Shown here one piece after another: positions 47,330 through 64,000 of a DNA stretch of 64,000 bases. Within the stretch, counting starts at the first letter, position 1. The number at the start of each line of letters is the position of its first letter. The position numbers and the translations under genes were made by a program. A model generated the notes under the pieces. That model did no database searches and had not been told where the DNA came from. It worked only from the letters and a program-made list of their open reading frames with translations. The stretch is from Xiphias gladius. Lineage: Eukaryota > Chordata > Actinopteri > Istiophoriformes > Xiphiidae. The DNA lies in assembly GCF_016859285.1 (NCBI RefSeq), contig NC_053422.1, positions 17,839,001-17,903,000 of the forward strand, read 5' to 3'.

Positions 47330-50201
47330 ATGGAAAAACAAATGCCGATGTCAGCCGCCCTTCGTTACTTGCGCACTGCTCTCTTACTGCTGCTGGTCAC
47401 CTATGGCTGCCCGCTGGTCAGATCGTCTCCGGCCACCTCCAACGCGCTGCACAAACTGGGCGACTACACGTATCCGTACGGCAGCATCTTCTCCCCGCTG
47501 CTCAAAGCCCTGTCAGAGCACGGGGGGCCGAGGTGGGACCCAGGCCTGAAGAAAAAGATGAAACCGGAGCACAAGTACATCAAATATCTGACCGAGGTTT
47601 ACAAGAAGTCCCCAAGGGTGCAGCGGAGCTTGGAGGGGAATAAAATCTACAACACAGTCCGGCTGATCAAGCCGCACGATGAATGTCCTGCACAAAGTAA
47701 TAAAGGTAAGGTGAGCCAGAGAAACATAGACCGTAACGGCTCGGCTGAGCGGACGTTGGCAGTAAACGCAATGTAGAGAGCAGGACAGTGACAGTGCTGG
47801 GGCTTGATGAGAAATTAAATGATCAAAGTTTGCATTCCTCCAAAGATATTCCATGAAAAGATGCCCAAATATACAAAATAAGGTGTTGGGGTCTTAAAAG
47901 GGTGAAGGAAACAAAACAACTCTAATGTTTTGGCCTGTTGTGTATGGCACCATATAAATAAAGGTAAATAATAAGTAACCAGGTCAAAAAGACAAAGCTG
48001 TAGTGGGCCAAGGCTGGATTAGCCACTGCTCATGGGGCCCCAGACCTGCAGGGGCCCCAAAAGCCCCAGATTCACTGTGCTTTGAATGATTGTGGTAATA
48101 TGTACTTTTCACTGCATATATCTTAGGGAAATTGCACCATTTAAGAGCATATCAAGAAAGGAAGGTCCTGCATTATTAGCTAATGATTTGGCTCTGGTTT
48201 GAATATGGGCCCTTGTTTAAAATCTAGCTTGAAGACCTTCATTTTTTTTGTTATATTTTGTGCTCAGATAGTAAAAAAAAAAAAAAAGTTGTATTAGTCA
48301 AATTTGCACAAACCTGAATGACTCACAGTAAACCATGGAGCAAGGCAGTATTATTTTTGGCATAGGACTTGGTTGTGCTTTGGACGTACAATGAAGCGAA
48401 AATGTTTGGCCTGCTATTTGCAGCGTACTTAAACGTGAAGGCTACAGGCTGCACACGCACTGTACAGAGGGGGTGCACAGGGGCCCAACAGCAGTCTTTA
48501 TCTTGTCATTAGTTCATTAAGTGACGTGCAGGACATTACAGCAGTCAAACAAAAAGCTGCTTGTCCTCGGGGCCTTTTTAATAGATATGACTAAGTGTTG
48601 CACAATCCCAGATAAAAACATTACAGCTGGATTAAGAGACGAGCATTTTCATTCTTGTGGTCAGAACATATTTTGTGCTATGACTTTGATACCCTGTATT
48701 TTGTGGTAACTGGGAACAATATTCCTAAAACGAGCAAATGTGTGTGTCGGTTAAAACATTGTTCCATCAGAGCAAATTAAATATGAGTGGTGATTTTATC
48801 TAAATAACCAAACAAGTGGTTGTCTTATTGATGAATTATCTTTTTACCAAGTTTTCATATTACATATTTTTTAAAACAACAAACGATATTTCAAAACTGT
48901 AGTGATAAAGAGACACGATGTAAAACTTGACAGCAATATTGACACGCTAAGTTGGTTCACTTGGTATTAAATTATCTGTTTTATGCAGCTTTTGATTCTT
49001 GCTTTCATACAGTTTCTGAAATATTTGTCAGTCGGAATGTGGTGGTGCCTCCCCTTAAAACTCATGTGGTCATGTAATCAAAAGGTATCAGCGACGTTGT
49101 GCACTTAAACAGGCATATGCACAAGATGGACATGTTTATTTCGGCTAATTAAAATTTAGAATCTGCTGTGACTCTTAGTATGACTCTTCTCACTAGACTG
49201 AGACGGACATACTGTGCAATGGTGACACTCTGCCTTATGTTTTCTCATATCCTCCTTCAGAAAGTTTTATGCAGGATCTTTCCTACAGCCTTGATCAAGT
49301 ACGAAGAAAAGAACAGCTCCTAAAGTCGGCTCTGCTGTACAATTTCGACCACGACCGTGCAGCGCCCATGAACTCTGTGTGCTACCTGAGAATCGAGAGG
49401 CAGGAGCAGTCGAACCAGTGCCAGCTGTGTCCTGTAGTCCACCACGCTGTGAACTTCACAGCCAATGCTGACAGGAGGAGCAGGAGGAACTGGGTGGAGG
49501 TTGACGTCACCTCATTTGTCCAGCCTCTCTTAAAGTTTCAGAAGAAGAATATACACCTACTCATCAACATCACCTGCCCAGAGGAACAAAGAGCCCGGGC
49601 CGCTGGGCGTAAAGCCCCACTGGAGTTCACCCTGAGGCCGCCTCCGCTGCTTCTTTATCTCAATGACACCAGCAAAATCACTCACCAGAGGTTACCGGTA
49701 AATGGCAATCCAGGTGAAAGGCCAAGCACTGCAGCGAACACATTTCACAAGCAGATGGTGCCAAAACCAGAGCAGAGGTTTGGGCGCAAGAGGAGATGGA
49801 AGAGGGAATCTCCAAAGAGCAAACGAGGTGATAAAAGCCTGGATATCCACCTGCCCGAGCTTCTTCCAAGCTCTGAATTCTCGACAAGTGACTGTGCCTT
49901 GTATGATTTTAGGGTGCGATTCAACCAGCTCAAGCTTGATCACTGGATCGTTTTTCCTCCAAAGTACAACCCCAGGTACTGCCGAGGCATCTGCCCGAGG
50001 ACCATGGGCTTCATCTACGGTTCACCGGTCCACACCATGGTGCAAAACATCATCTACGAGAAGCTCGACTCCTCAGTGCCCAGGCCCTCGTGTATTCCCT
50101 CCCACTACAGCCCCCTGAGTGTCATGATCTTTGAAGAGGACGGATCCTATGTCTACAAGGAATTTGAAGACATGGTTGCCACCAGGTGCACATGTCGCTA
50201 A
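47330..50201 (+). CDS. gdf9: Growth/differentiation factor 9 (oocyte TGF-beta family ligand)
   Basis: Secreted oocyte factor of the TGF-beta superfamily that acts on follicle cells. Two exons, 47330-47705 and 49261-50201, joined in phase, give 438 residues; the two-exon layout is that of vertebrate GDF9. A signal peptide (LRTALLLLLVTYGCPLV) is followed by a propeptide with two NxT sites. A basic cleavage region (GRKRRWKRESPKSKR, about residues 303-317) precedes the mature domain, which begins near DCALYDFRVRF and ends CTCR. The mature part has six cysteines: the one that normally forms the inter-chain bond is Ser (RPSCIP). This is typical of GDF9 and BMP15 and implies non-covalent dimers. Start chosen at the first ATG of the frame, just before the signal peptide. 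A poly-A signal lies at 51007-51012. Confidence 0.97.
47706..49260 (+). other. gdf9 intron 1
   Basis: A 1.55 kb intron with no gene. Near 48035-48060 is a GC-rich inverted segment (GGGGCCCCAGACC, then GGTC-like GGGGCCCC), followed by sequence that looks like a worn dispersed repeat. A 14-A run lies near 48275. Confidence 0.6.
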
Positions 50202-51251
50202 GCCAGTTACCAACACATGTCTGATTTTGTTCTTCTTTTACAGGCTGGATAAAACATCACCACAAAGCCCCTCGACAGTCAAACAGGACTCTACCTCCGA
50301 GTGTCTCCTCATCATCAAAGTATCAGATATTCTGACCGGGCTCAGTGATTTCATGAATTTATAAAATTGTTGTGTAGAATCTGGAGCAGGTGTGTTTACT
50401 TAAACAAAAAGTATTTTATCCTAATGAAAAATGTGGAAAGGTGACATTTATTTCCTTTTTGTTAAGGTGAGACGAGAGAGGGTGCAAATGCAGCCTATTG
50501 CTCAACTTACTGTTTGCAATGTTGTACTGAGTCTGACACACTTGAAGAAGAAAATGTGTGATGTATGATTTTTTTAAGTTATTTTTTGTTAACTTATTTT
50601 GGGTGGGTGGTCTGTCATTATTCTTTCTTTAATTTAACACAGTTGCCAAGTTTTAAGTAGCCCTGTTGTGGAGAAAAGATGGAAAAGCAGTCACAAACCA
50701 TTACCAAACCTTTTACATATTGTTTTATTCCTGGGGATTACAGACAGCTGTCTGAATGGCACCTGTCACCATAATGTCCAGAATGAAAGTTGTCAAGGTT
50801 TCAGTGTGTATTAACTACTTCTGGTCACTGAGTGACTGCATACATATGAATTGACTGCATACTTCTGACTTTGTACTGGTTGAATGTGACTAAATGCATT
50901 TCATGTCTATTTATACAAATTGAATGAATTCACTGTGTGTCTGTGCTCAGCTTAGGGATATTCAAAAGAATGAAAATATGTAGACATATTCTCTGAAAAG
51001 TTGGAAAATAAAAAAATTGCAGGCATAAATGTTGTCTTTGTCTGCAGCTGGCTGAAATGTTCTTACAGCACCTGGAAATTGCGCGGTAAAGAAACGAGAG
51101 AAAGGTTGTGATTCTTGCAGTGGAGGGTTGTTTCCAAATGGACCAAAATTACACATTAGGCTATGCACACACACACACACACACACACTTGCAGGAAAAT
51201 TGTGTGTGAGGGACCCCATCAGAGAAGAAAGTGGTTAAAGAGTTATTGGAT

Positions 51252-52005
51252 ACTTGAGGTAGTAGAAGAAGTACTCGCATTCTTCACTTTAGTAAAAGTA
51301 CCAGTACAACAATGTAGAAATACTCCATTACAAGTCCTACTTAGGCAAAAGAGCAGAAGTATAATTTACTTACAGAATTAAAATGAAAAGTACTTGTTTT
51401 GCAGAAAATTGGTTCCTGCGATTAAGAGTTCAGTGGTTCCCGACTTGAAGGTCTTGCCCATCAAAAGGGTCACAAGATAAAACTGAGGATTCGTGAGATG
51501 ATTAATGGGGTCGGATCAAAGAAAAAAGAGAGTTCTGCTACATAAATATGGATTCATTTTTCAGACCTTCCTTTAACCCCTGCCTTTTTTGTGAAATATT
51601 TGGGAGTTTTACCTATCTGGGCCTCACAAACATTGTTTAAATGAAACCATGTTTGAAATGACAAGTTAAAGGGGAAAACTCTTTTTGGTGAAACTTGACA
51701 ATGTACTTCAGCTAGACACTGCTTTAATGGCTCAAAAAGGTCAGGAACCACTGGTTTAATCTTTAATAATGTTTTGTATTTTATATTCTAAGGTTTTTTT
51801 AATGTAAAATATGAAAAGTAACTAGTCTTTACAGGCCTCTGATTAATGTAGTACAGTAAAAAAGTACGAGATTCCAGTCTGGAATGTAGTCGAGTAGAAG
51901 TATCAGGCAGCATAAAATGGCAATAGTCAAGTAAAGTAAAAGTACTTTAAAATTGTACTTAAGTACAATACTTGAGTAAATGCACTCTTTTACTTTCTAA
52001 CACTT
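51252..52005. repeat. Dispersed fish repeat with AAGTAC-rich ends, split by another insertion
   Basis: The left part (TAGAAGAAGTACTCGCATTC, then TTTAGTAAAAGTACCAGTAC) and the right part (AAGTAAAAGTACTTTAAAAT, then CTTAAGTACAATACTTGAGT) belong to one well-known teleost repeat. The repeat is interrupted by the element at 51431-51753. I cannot give its class. Confidence 0.65.
51431..51753. mobile_element. MITE with CAGTGGTTCC termini, nested in the above repeat
   Basis: The termini CAGTGGTTCC (51431-51440) and GGAACCACTG (51744-51753) are perfect 10-bp inverted repeats. The interior is noncoding and partly matches a common fish element whose ends read CAGTGGTTCCCAA. Immediate 8-bp flanks do not match; a TTAA occurs close by on both sides, so the transposase class is uncertain. 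Confidence 0.7.
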
Positions 52006-52143
52006 GCCTGAAAGTGACGGTCAGCACTCCCATGTGCGGATGCCTCTCTGAACTATGTCACTGTGTTTTGTCTTTCTGGGGATTTGAATGTCAGATGACA
52101 GCGTGCTTTCAGTCATGGTCATGACAACATTGTGGAAAAGTAC

Positions 52144-52311
52144 CTTGGTCTCCTGCATGCAACTTGTACAGATCGGTTCAGCCTCAGCGAGAACAAACAC
52201 ATCCTCAGGCTCTCTGTCAGGCCGGTGATTTAGTTTTGGCAATATACTGGAGATCTCTCCGTGGTTGTACAGTTGCTCACCCCATCTCTGCCGCTTCTGT
52301 GCACTGCTGGT
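52144..52311 (-). other. Candidate orphan exon upstream of uqcrq (unidentified)
   Basis: On the minus strand, CCATCCACAG precedes and GTACTT follows a 168-bp segment that is open for exactly 56 codons (TSSAQKRQRWGEQLYNHGEI ... EAEPICTSCMQETK). The composition looks protein-like, but I do not recognise it and cannot find its partner exons. It would lie head to head with uqcrq. It may be a real unannotated exon, a decayed gene or chance. Confidence 0.2.
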
Positions 52312-52592
52312 CTGTGGATGGCACAAACAGAAAGCAAAGAACAGTAGCTCATGCTAATAGCTGTGAAGCATTTCAAATGCTGTAGTCCCTTTGATTTTTG
52401 CAGATCGTGGCATTCTGTGAATTTTCTCTGATGTCAACCTCTGGTTGTGGTTCTTATGGAAATCTGTATAGTCACTGGCAGTCACTACAGTAAAAAAGGT
52501 TCCTGACAGGTCCTCAAGATGATCAAAAGACCTGTGAATAATCCTTTGTGGACCCAGTGCTAGAACTAAGCGTAATCTGGCCACACTCCAGT

Positions 52593-52606
52593 CCGCCAGG
52601 TGGCGG
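52593..52606. promoter_or_regulatory. CTCF-like site near the uqcrq start
   Basis: CCGCCAGGTGGCGG is a near-palindrome close to the CTCF core consensus (about 12 of 14 positions), about 90 bp before the uqcrq first-exon donor. Confidence 0.35.
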
Positions 52607-52649
52607 TAATACCCTCGGTGTGCGCAGACAACCGACGCTTGGATAAAAA

Positions 52650-52698
52650 GGAAGGACACCGGGACTTCATTAGGAAACACTGCTGAGAAGCAGCACGG
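52650..52698 (+). other. uqcrq: uqcrq noncoding exon 1 (3' boundary supported)
   Basis: GCAGCACG followed by GTAAGAG at about 52697-52698 is a good donor in a CpG-containing promoter context. It pairs with the acceptor TCATTTCAG just upstream of the uqcrq start codon. The 5' boundary is a guess. Confidence 0.45.
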
Positions 52699-53718
52699 TA
52701 AGAGTCAATGTCACGATTTTAAACGGCGCATGCATTAGCTTGAAACACCAAATGGTGTGAAATATGTCTGCTTTATTGTGTTAGGAGTGACTTAGGTTTA
52801 ATCTCTTTCGAATAAACGATCGCGTTAACGTGGCAGTCAAGGAAACGTTCCAAGGTCTGTTTGTACTTTAGCAGCTAACAGCTAGCCCAGGGCAGCTAGT
52901 TGGCGATGCTAATGTTGAGCTAACACGGCTGACAAATCTAATATGTCCTTCGGTCCTTAGGTCCTTAGGTCCTTCAGCTTTATTACGATTATTTCGCAAT
53001 TGTGTATCTATTCAGATAACGTAGCAGCCTCCTATGTTTTTGCCTTACAGTTTATCGTTTGAAGCGTCAATGAACGACGTTATTACGGTTTGTTTTTTTT
53101 AAGCACACATCGGTTCTCATGTATGTAGAGAAACTATTTAAGTGCAGAGTGGGTTAGTTTACTGTTTTAACTTGTTACTTTAACTACGTCTTTAACACAA
53201 CACATAAAGTAACTATGGTAGTAATAAAATTCATAACATACAAAATTGGTTACGTAATATCCTGCCAAACATGCAGAGTGAAACATGGCCAGTGACCCCT
53301 AAAGATGATTATTTAAACAAAATCATTGTCAAGGATGCAACATATATTATTTTATGTTTTTGATTAATAAAGCTGTGTACTCAGAATGTTTTCATACAGA
53401 ACTGAAAAACTGAACCAGTTCTTTCTTTTTATTTTTTATTTTCCCAAATTGTTTAGTAGCCCCTACAGTTCAGCTGGAGATGAATTTGTATCTATTGAAA
53501 AGTCACACTAAATTGGTTTAAGTACTTCTTACTAAGAAAAACTGAAAAGAGTTTTGCCTCTTTCTACCAAGATGCACAGAGTAGTGTGAGAGTCAATGGA
53601 TACAGTTTTAAGCCACTATTTAATTTGGACTATTTGCATTTAGTCCAGACATTTTTCACGCTAGTGGCTGCCTTCTGTAAATTCCTCATTGTCATTTCAG
53701 ATCAGCTCTCTGGTGAAC

Positions 53719-54866
53719 ATGGGCCGCCACTTTGGAGACTTGGCCAAGATCAGGCATGTAATCACATACAGTCTGTCCCCATTTGAACAGAGGGCTTTCC
53801 CCAACTACTTCTCCAAGGGAATCCCCAATGCGTGGAGACGGTTCACATCTTCTTTCTTCAAAGTTGCCCCCCGTGAGTCTTTGCTTTTGTATACAGTATA
53901 TCAGTATTTTACGTTTAGACCTGGTCCAGTTAATACATTCAGGTATTAAATACTTACTGAAATCTTTTTTGTTAACTCATGACATCAAAAAGAATTTACG
54001 GAAACTGAACGTTATTTTATTGTAAAAATTATCATAGAATAATAACATAGAAAGTGTGCCTGAGTTATTTCGGTTCAAATAAATTGCATAAGTTATCTGC
54101 AGTGCTTTTTCAGTCTGCATTTTATTCTTTATTAAACTGTCTCAAATTGTTCAAATGAATATTTTGACTTGACAGATTTTGCTGGTAGTTAAAAAAAAAA
54201 AAAATTTTCTCACATTTTCGTAACTAAAATGGGATTCTACGCATAGAGTAGCAAAAATAGTTTTTGTTCTGTATATCATTTTATATTGGATTACCAAGTG
54301 ATATAATCCATACATTGATGCAAGACCCATATAAAATACACTATTCCCATAAAACTGTTCATGGAGTTGCAACATTGCAGTGGCCTGTCATATAATCTGC
54401 CAGCCTTTCCACATGGGGGTCTGTAGTTTACCAATTACCCACTCCTTTCTCTGCACAATATTGAAATTAAGGGCTTTGGATCTTAGTTTTTGAAGCCTGC
54501 TTTTTCTTGTCAAGCTCCACCTGAGGTTTAGGTTCATCATTACAAGTGTCTGTATGTTGAGTTGGGTTTGTACCCCAGTCATATGATATGCTTGTTAACC
54601 TGCTTTGCCAGCATATGTTGTGTGTTTTAGATGACAAGTTTTTTTAATGATCTCTGTATGGGTAGTATGATATTTAAAAGAAAATTTTAAAAGACTTTGT
54701 GCAGCTAAATAAAATTAAACATAGTGTTAAGATCCTGGTGCTAATTTGTTTTTTGATCTTCCTTTTTGCAGCAATGATCCTCATGTACCTGACATACAGC
54801 TGGGGCAACAGTGTCCATCAGCAGGGCAAGAGGAAGAATCTTGCTGACTTTGAGAATGACGAGTGA
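53719..54866 (+). CDS. uqcrq: Cytochrome b-c1 complex subunit 8 (uqcrq)
   Basis: Small subunit of mitochondrial complex III (ubiquinol-cytochrome c reductase) with one membrane-spanning helix. Two coding exons, 53719-53872 and 54772-54866, joined through a split Pro codon, give 82 residues, the usual length. Landmarks are MGRHFGDLAKIRHVITYSLS, PFEQRAFPNYFSKGIPN, the hydrophobic MILMYLTYSWG and the basic tail GKRKNLADFEND. The start is the ATG 18 bp after an acceptor; the 5' UTR continues from a noncoding exon near 52.7 kb. A poly-A signal (AATAAA) lies at 54928-54933. The neighbouring gdf9 and hspa4 agree with the vertebrate 5q31-type order. Confidence 0.96.
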
Positions 54867-54927
54867 TCTCCTGTCACCTTTCTGAGAGCTGCCCTATGTT
54901 GTTAATTCCAATTCTGTATGTTTAACC

Positions 54928-54933
54928 AATAAA
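54928..54933 (+). terminator. uqcrq poly-A signal
   Basis: AATAAA lies 62 bp after the uqcrq stop codon, giving a short 3' UTR as is usual for this gene. Confidence 0.75.
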
Positions 54934-55699
54934 GATGAAAAATATTTAAGTGAAATCAGTCATGATTGATTTTATTCAGTCATCTCTTATTGATGTCCAT
55001 TAATGTTCATTCAATGTGGATGTCAAATCAGTGCTACAGTTTTACAAGACATCATACAAATTTAGTCCTGAAGTGAAGTTTTTATAATTGTTCAAGTCAT
55101 TTCTCATGTAGAATGATCATGCCAATGATTAGTAGCTCCAACATCTCCATCGTGATGACTTGCTGCTTTTCTCTGTTTTTATATTTTTGTAAATGGAAGA
55201 TTGTTGGGTTTTGGAATGTGGGTTGAACAAAAAGAGGATGAAGACATGACCTTGGGATGTGGGGAAGTGTGACGGGTAATTTTTCAGACATTTTAAAGAC
55301 CAGAGAAAACGGACAGAAAAATAAGTTTTGAATGCGGTTGTGTAAATTAAGCTGATTTTTGTTTCTTTTATTGGTGAGAGCTGTGATGAACTTCAGTCGA
55401 TCAAATCGCATTTAGGACAATTATAAGGCAAGTGATGGTAAGCATTTGCATTTGTCTGCAGTGGTTGTAATGGTGGTAGTGGGTGGGGCTTTTATGTTGA
55501 AGTCGGGGAGCCACAGCGCCGGCAGGTGACCGACAGCAGGTTTCGATCGCTGCAGCTGGATCCCAGAGAGAAATCTGGGCCAGAGACTGAAATAGCAGCT
55601 TCATGTGTACGTTTACAGCTCGAAAGCCGCCGCCGTAGTGCCCGCTTCTGGCCCGTGGGCGGCGCACGATCCTCGTATGCAGCGTCACTGCAGTCGGCC

Positions 55700-55740
55700 G
55701 CGATTGGTCGGTGGGACAGACAGAAAATTCCTGAACGCAA
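55700..55740 (+). promoter_or_regulatory. hspa4 promoter: CCAAT box and perfect heat-shock element
   Basis: GAAAATTCCTGAA at 55723-55735 is GAA, two bases, TTC, two bases, GAA: three perfect alternating 5-bp units, the minimum for an HSF1 trimer. An inverted CCAAT box (ATTGG) lies about 20 bp upstream, at 55703-55707. The element is about 175 bp before the start codon, in a CpG-rich stretch (55500-56020). Heat inducibility is a prediction. Confidence 0.65.
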
Positions 55741-55901
55741 CTCTCACGCATCAGCCGGTGCACCTACCGCATGTTGCCGCTCGGTTTCATGGAACAAGAA
55801 CAAGGGTGGATCGCCGTGCGCTGAACCCACTGTAGCTTCCGCTGTCGCTTTTAGCTCCGAGCCGTGTTTCTGTTCTTCCTCGTAATTGCCGTTCAAGTTA
55901 G

Positions 55902-63053
<7,152 letters not shown>

Positions 63054-63377
63054 AGCAGTGTAACCCCTCCCTAAAGCAAAGCTGAGCGGGAGCTTGTTGC
63101 TTCAGATTGAGATGCAGCCTGGGTGTATATCAGAGCAGGTGAAGTGTTTCAGGAACTGCACTCAACAGTCAAAAGCAAGCGGGGTGATTAGCACACTGAG
63201 CCCAGCTCCTGGTGGTATCTCTGTCTGATGACATAGCATGCCCTCTCTCTTTCTGGATGACCTAAATCAAAAGCCAGCCGCAATAAGCCTGTTTGACAAT
63301 GAGCGCTGTACACATGATGGTATTTATTTCTGTTGTGTGCTCTGTAAGTGTTCCGGTCTGTGTCACAATATGGTTTT

Positions 63378-63383
63378 AATAAA
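63378..63383 (+). terminator. hspa4 poly-A signal
   Basis: AATAAA lies 325 bp after the stop codon, followed by a GT/T-rich stretch. Additional AATAAA copies lie near 63425. Confidence 0.7.
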
Positions 63384-64000
63384 GTTATTGAAAATCACCT
63401 GCAACAGCTTCATAACTTTGGTCAAATAAACCCAAGGTTTCTCCACACAGGTAATGCCCCTGTCTAGCTAGCAGGGCAGTAGCTATTGAAGACACAGGTC
63501 GTGTCCTCGGTCATATTTCTGTGAATTTAGGGTTTTTTGAGGACATGGACTGGAGTTCACATCCCACTATTAAACAGGTATTACACATGTCGGGGTTTTA
63601 AATGTATCATGTCAGACTCCGTATATTTATATGGGACTGTTTTAGGCAAAAAGCTAACATAAGATGGCCTTAGAGAAACAGCATCTTCATTATTTTAAAA
63701 TTTAACAGCTAAATGAATAAATAAAATGAAATTTTCGCTTGAGTGTCGTTGGTGCTGGGGAAGTCTGAACTCGTGATCTGCATACGTCTAGAATCCCGGC
63801 TATGCCCCTGCTAGCTAGATTAAATAGATTATTTTACTGAGCCACATTAAATAACGTAATCACATCATAGTAAATCTTTGGTAAATTTTTGAAGTGAGGC
63901 GTGATTCGTTGAATATGTAGATAACTATGGGTAAAATATTAACTTGATAAGAGGAGGAAGTTAGTATCGTTAAGTTTCCAGAAAATGTTCTCCGTTTATG
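63384..64000. other. Downstream flank, nothing recognised
   Basis: AT-rich sequence after hspa4. I see no coding exon, RNA gene or clear repeat to the right edge. Confidence 0.5.

Noticed and set aside
47513-47854. 113-codon minus-strand frame opposite gdf9 exon 1
   Set aside because: Shadow of the gdf9 coding strand; no independent coding evidence.
49678-49943. Minus-strand frames opposite gdf9 exon 2
   Set aside because: Antisense shadows of the GDF9 propeptide region.

Overview
This window is vertebrate nuclear DNA, almost certainly from a ray-finned (teleost, probably percomorph) fish. Genes are split into many short exons with GT-AG introns, the proteins are vertebrate receptors, cyclins, septins and chaperones, and the introns are short. 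Decayed Tc1/mariner and hAT-like elements and CA/GT microsatellites are scattered throughout. There is no operon, CRISPR array or other prokaryotic feature.

Layout. Positions 115-12442 (minus) hold the first four coding exons of a GABA-A receptor beta subunit (gabrb2-like); the gene runs off the left edge, and its 11.3 kb intron 3 fills most of the first 11.6 kb. Positions 15537-20699 (minus) hold a complete nine-exon GABA-A receptor alpha subunit (gabra6-like). Positions 21364-23387 (plus) hold nudcd2, convergent with ccng1 (cyclin G1, 24729-26503 minus, noncoding first exon near 27.8 kb). Positions 30315-37513 (minus) hold septin 8. Then on the plus strand come sowaha (39934-41316), gdf9 (47330-50201), uqcrq (53719-54866) and hspa4 (55911-63053).

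The left half matches the gene content of human 5q34 (GABRB2, GABRA6, CCNG1, NUDCD2). The right half matches human 5q31.1 (SEPTIN8, SOWAHA, GDF9, UQCRQ, HSPA4). Two blocks far apart in human are therefore contiguous here, and several mammalian neighbours (GABRA1, GABRG2, SHROOM1, LEAP2, AFF4) are absent. I could reconstruct every exon of nudcd2, gabra6, ccng1, septin8, gdf9, uqcrq and hspa4 with in-phase splice sites.

Functionally, the two receptor subunits could co-assemble into a GABA-gated chloride channel. The other genes are mostly housekeeping or cell-cycle genes, plus the oocyte growth factor gdf9, and do not form one pathway. I found no new multi-gene system. The most interesting signals are regulatory or structural: a 14-bp palindromic p53-type site in ccng1 intron 1; a perfect inverted repeat carrying AATAAA on both strands between nudcd2 and ccng1; a perfect three-unit heat-shock element before hspa4; a 25-bp-arm hairpin upstream of gabrb2; a non-canonical C-terminal tail on the alpha subunit; and a histidine in place of the G3 aspartate in septin 8.
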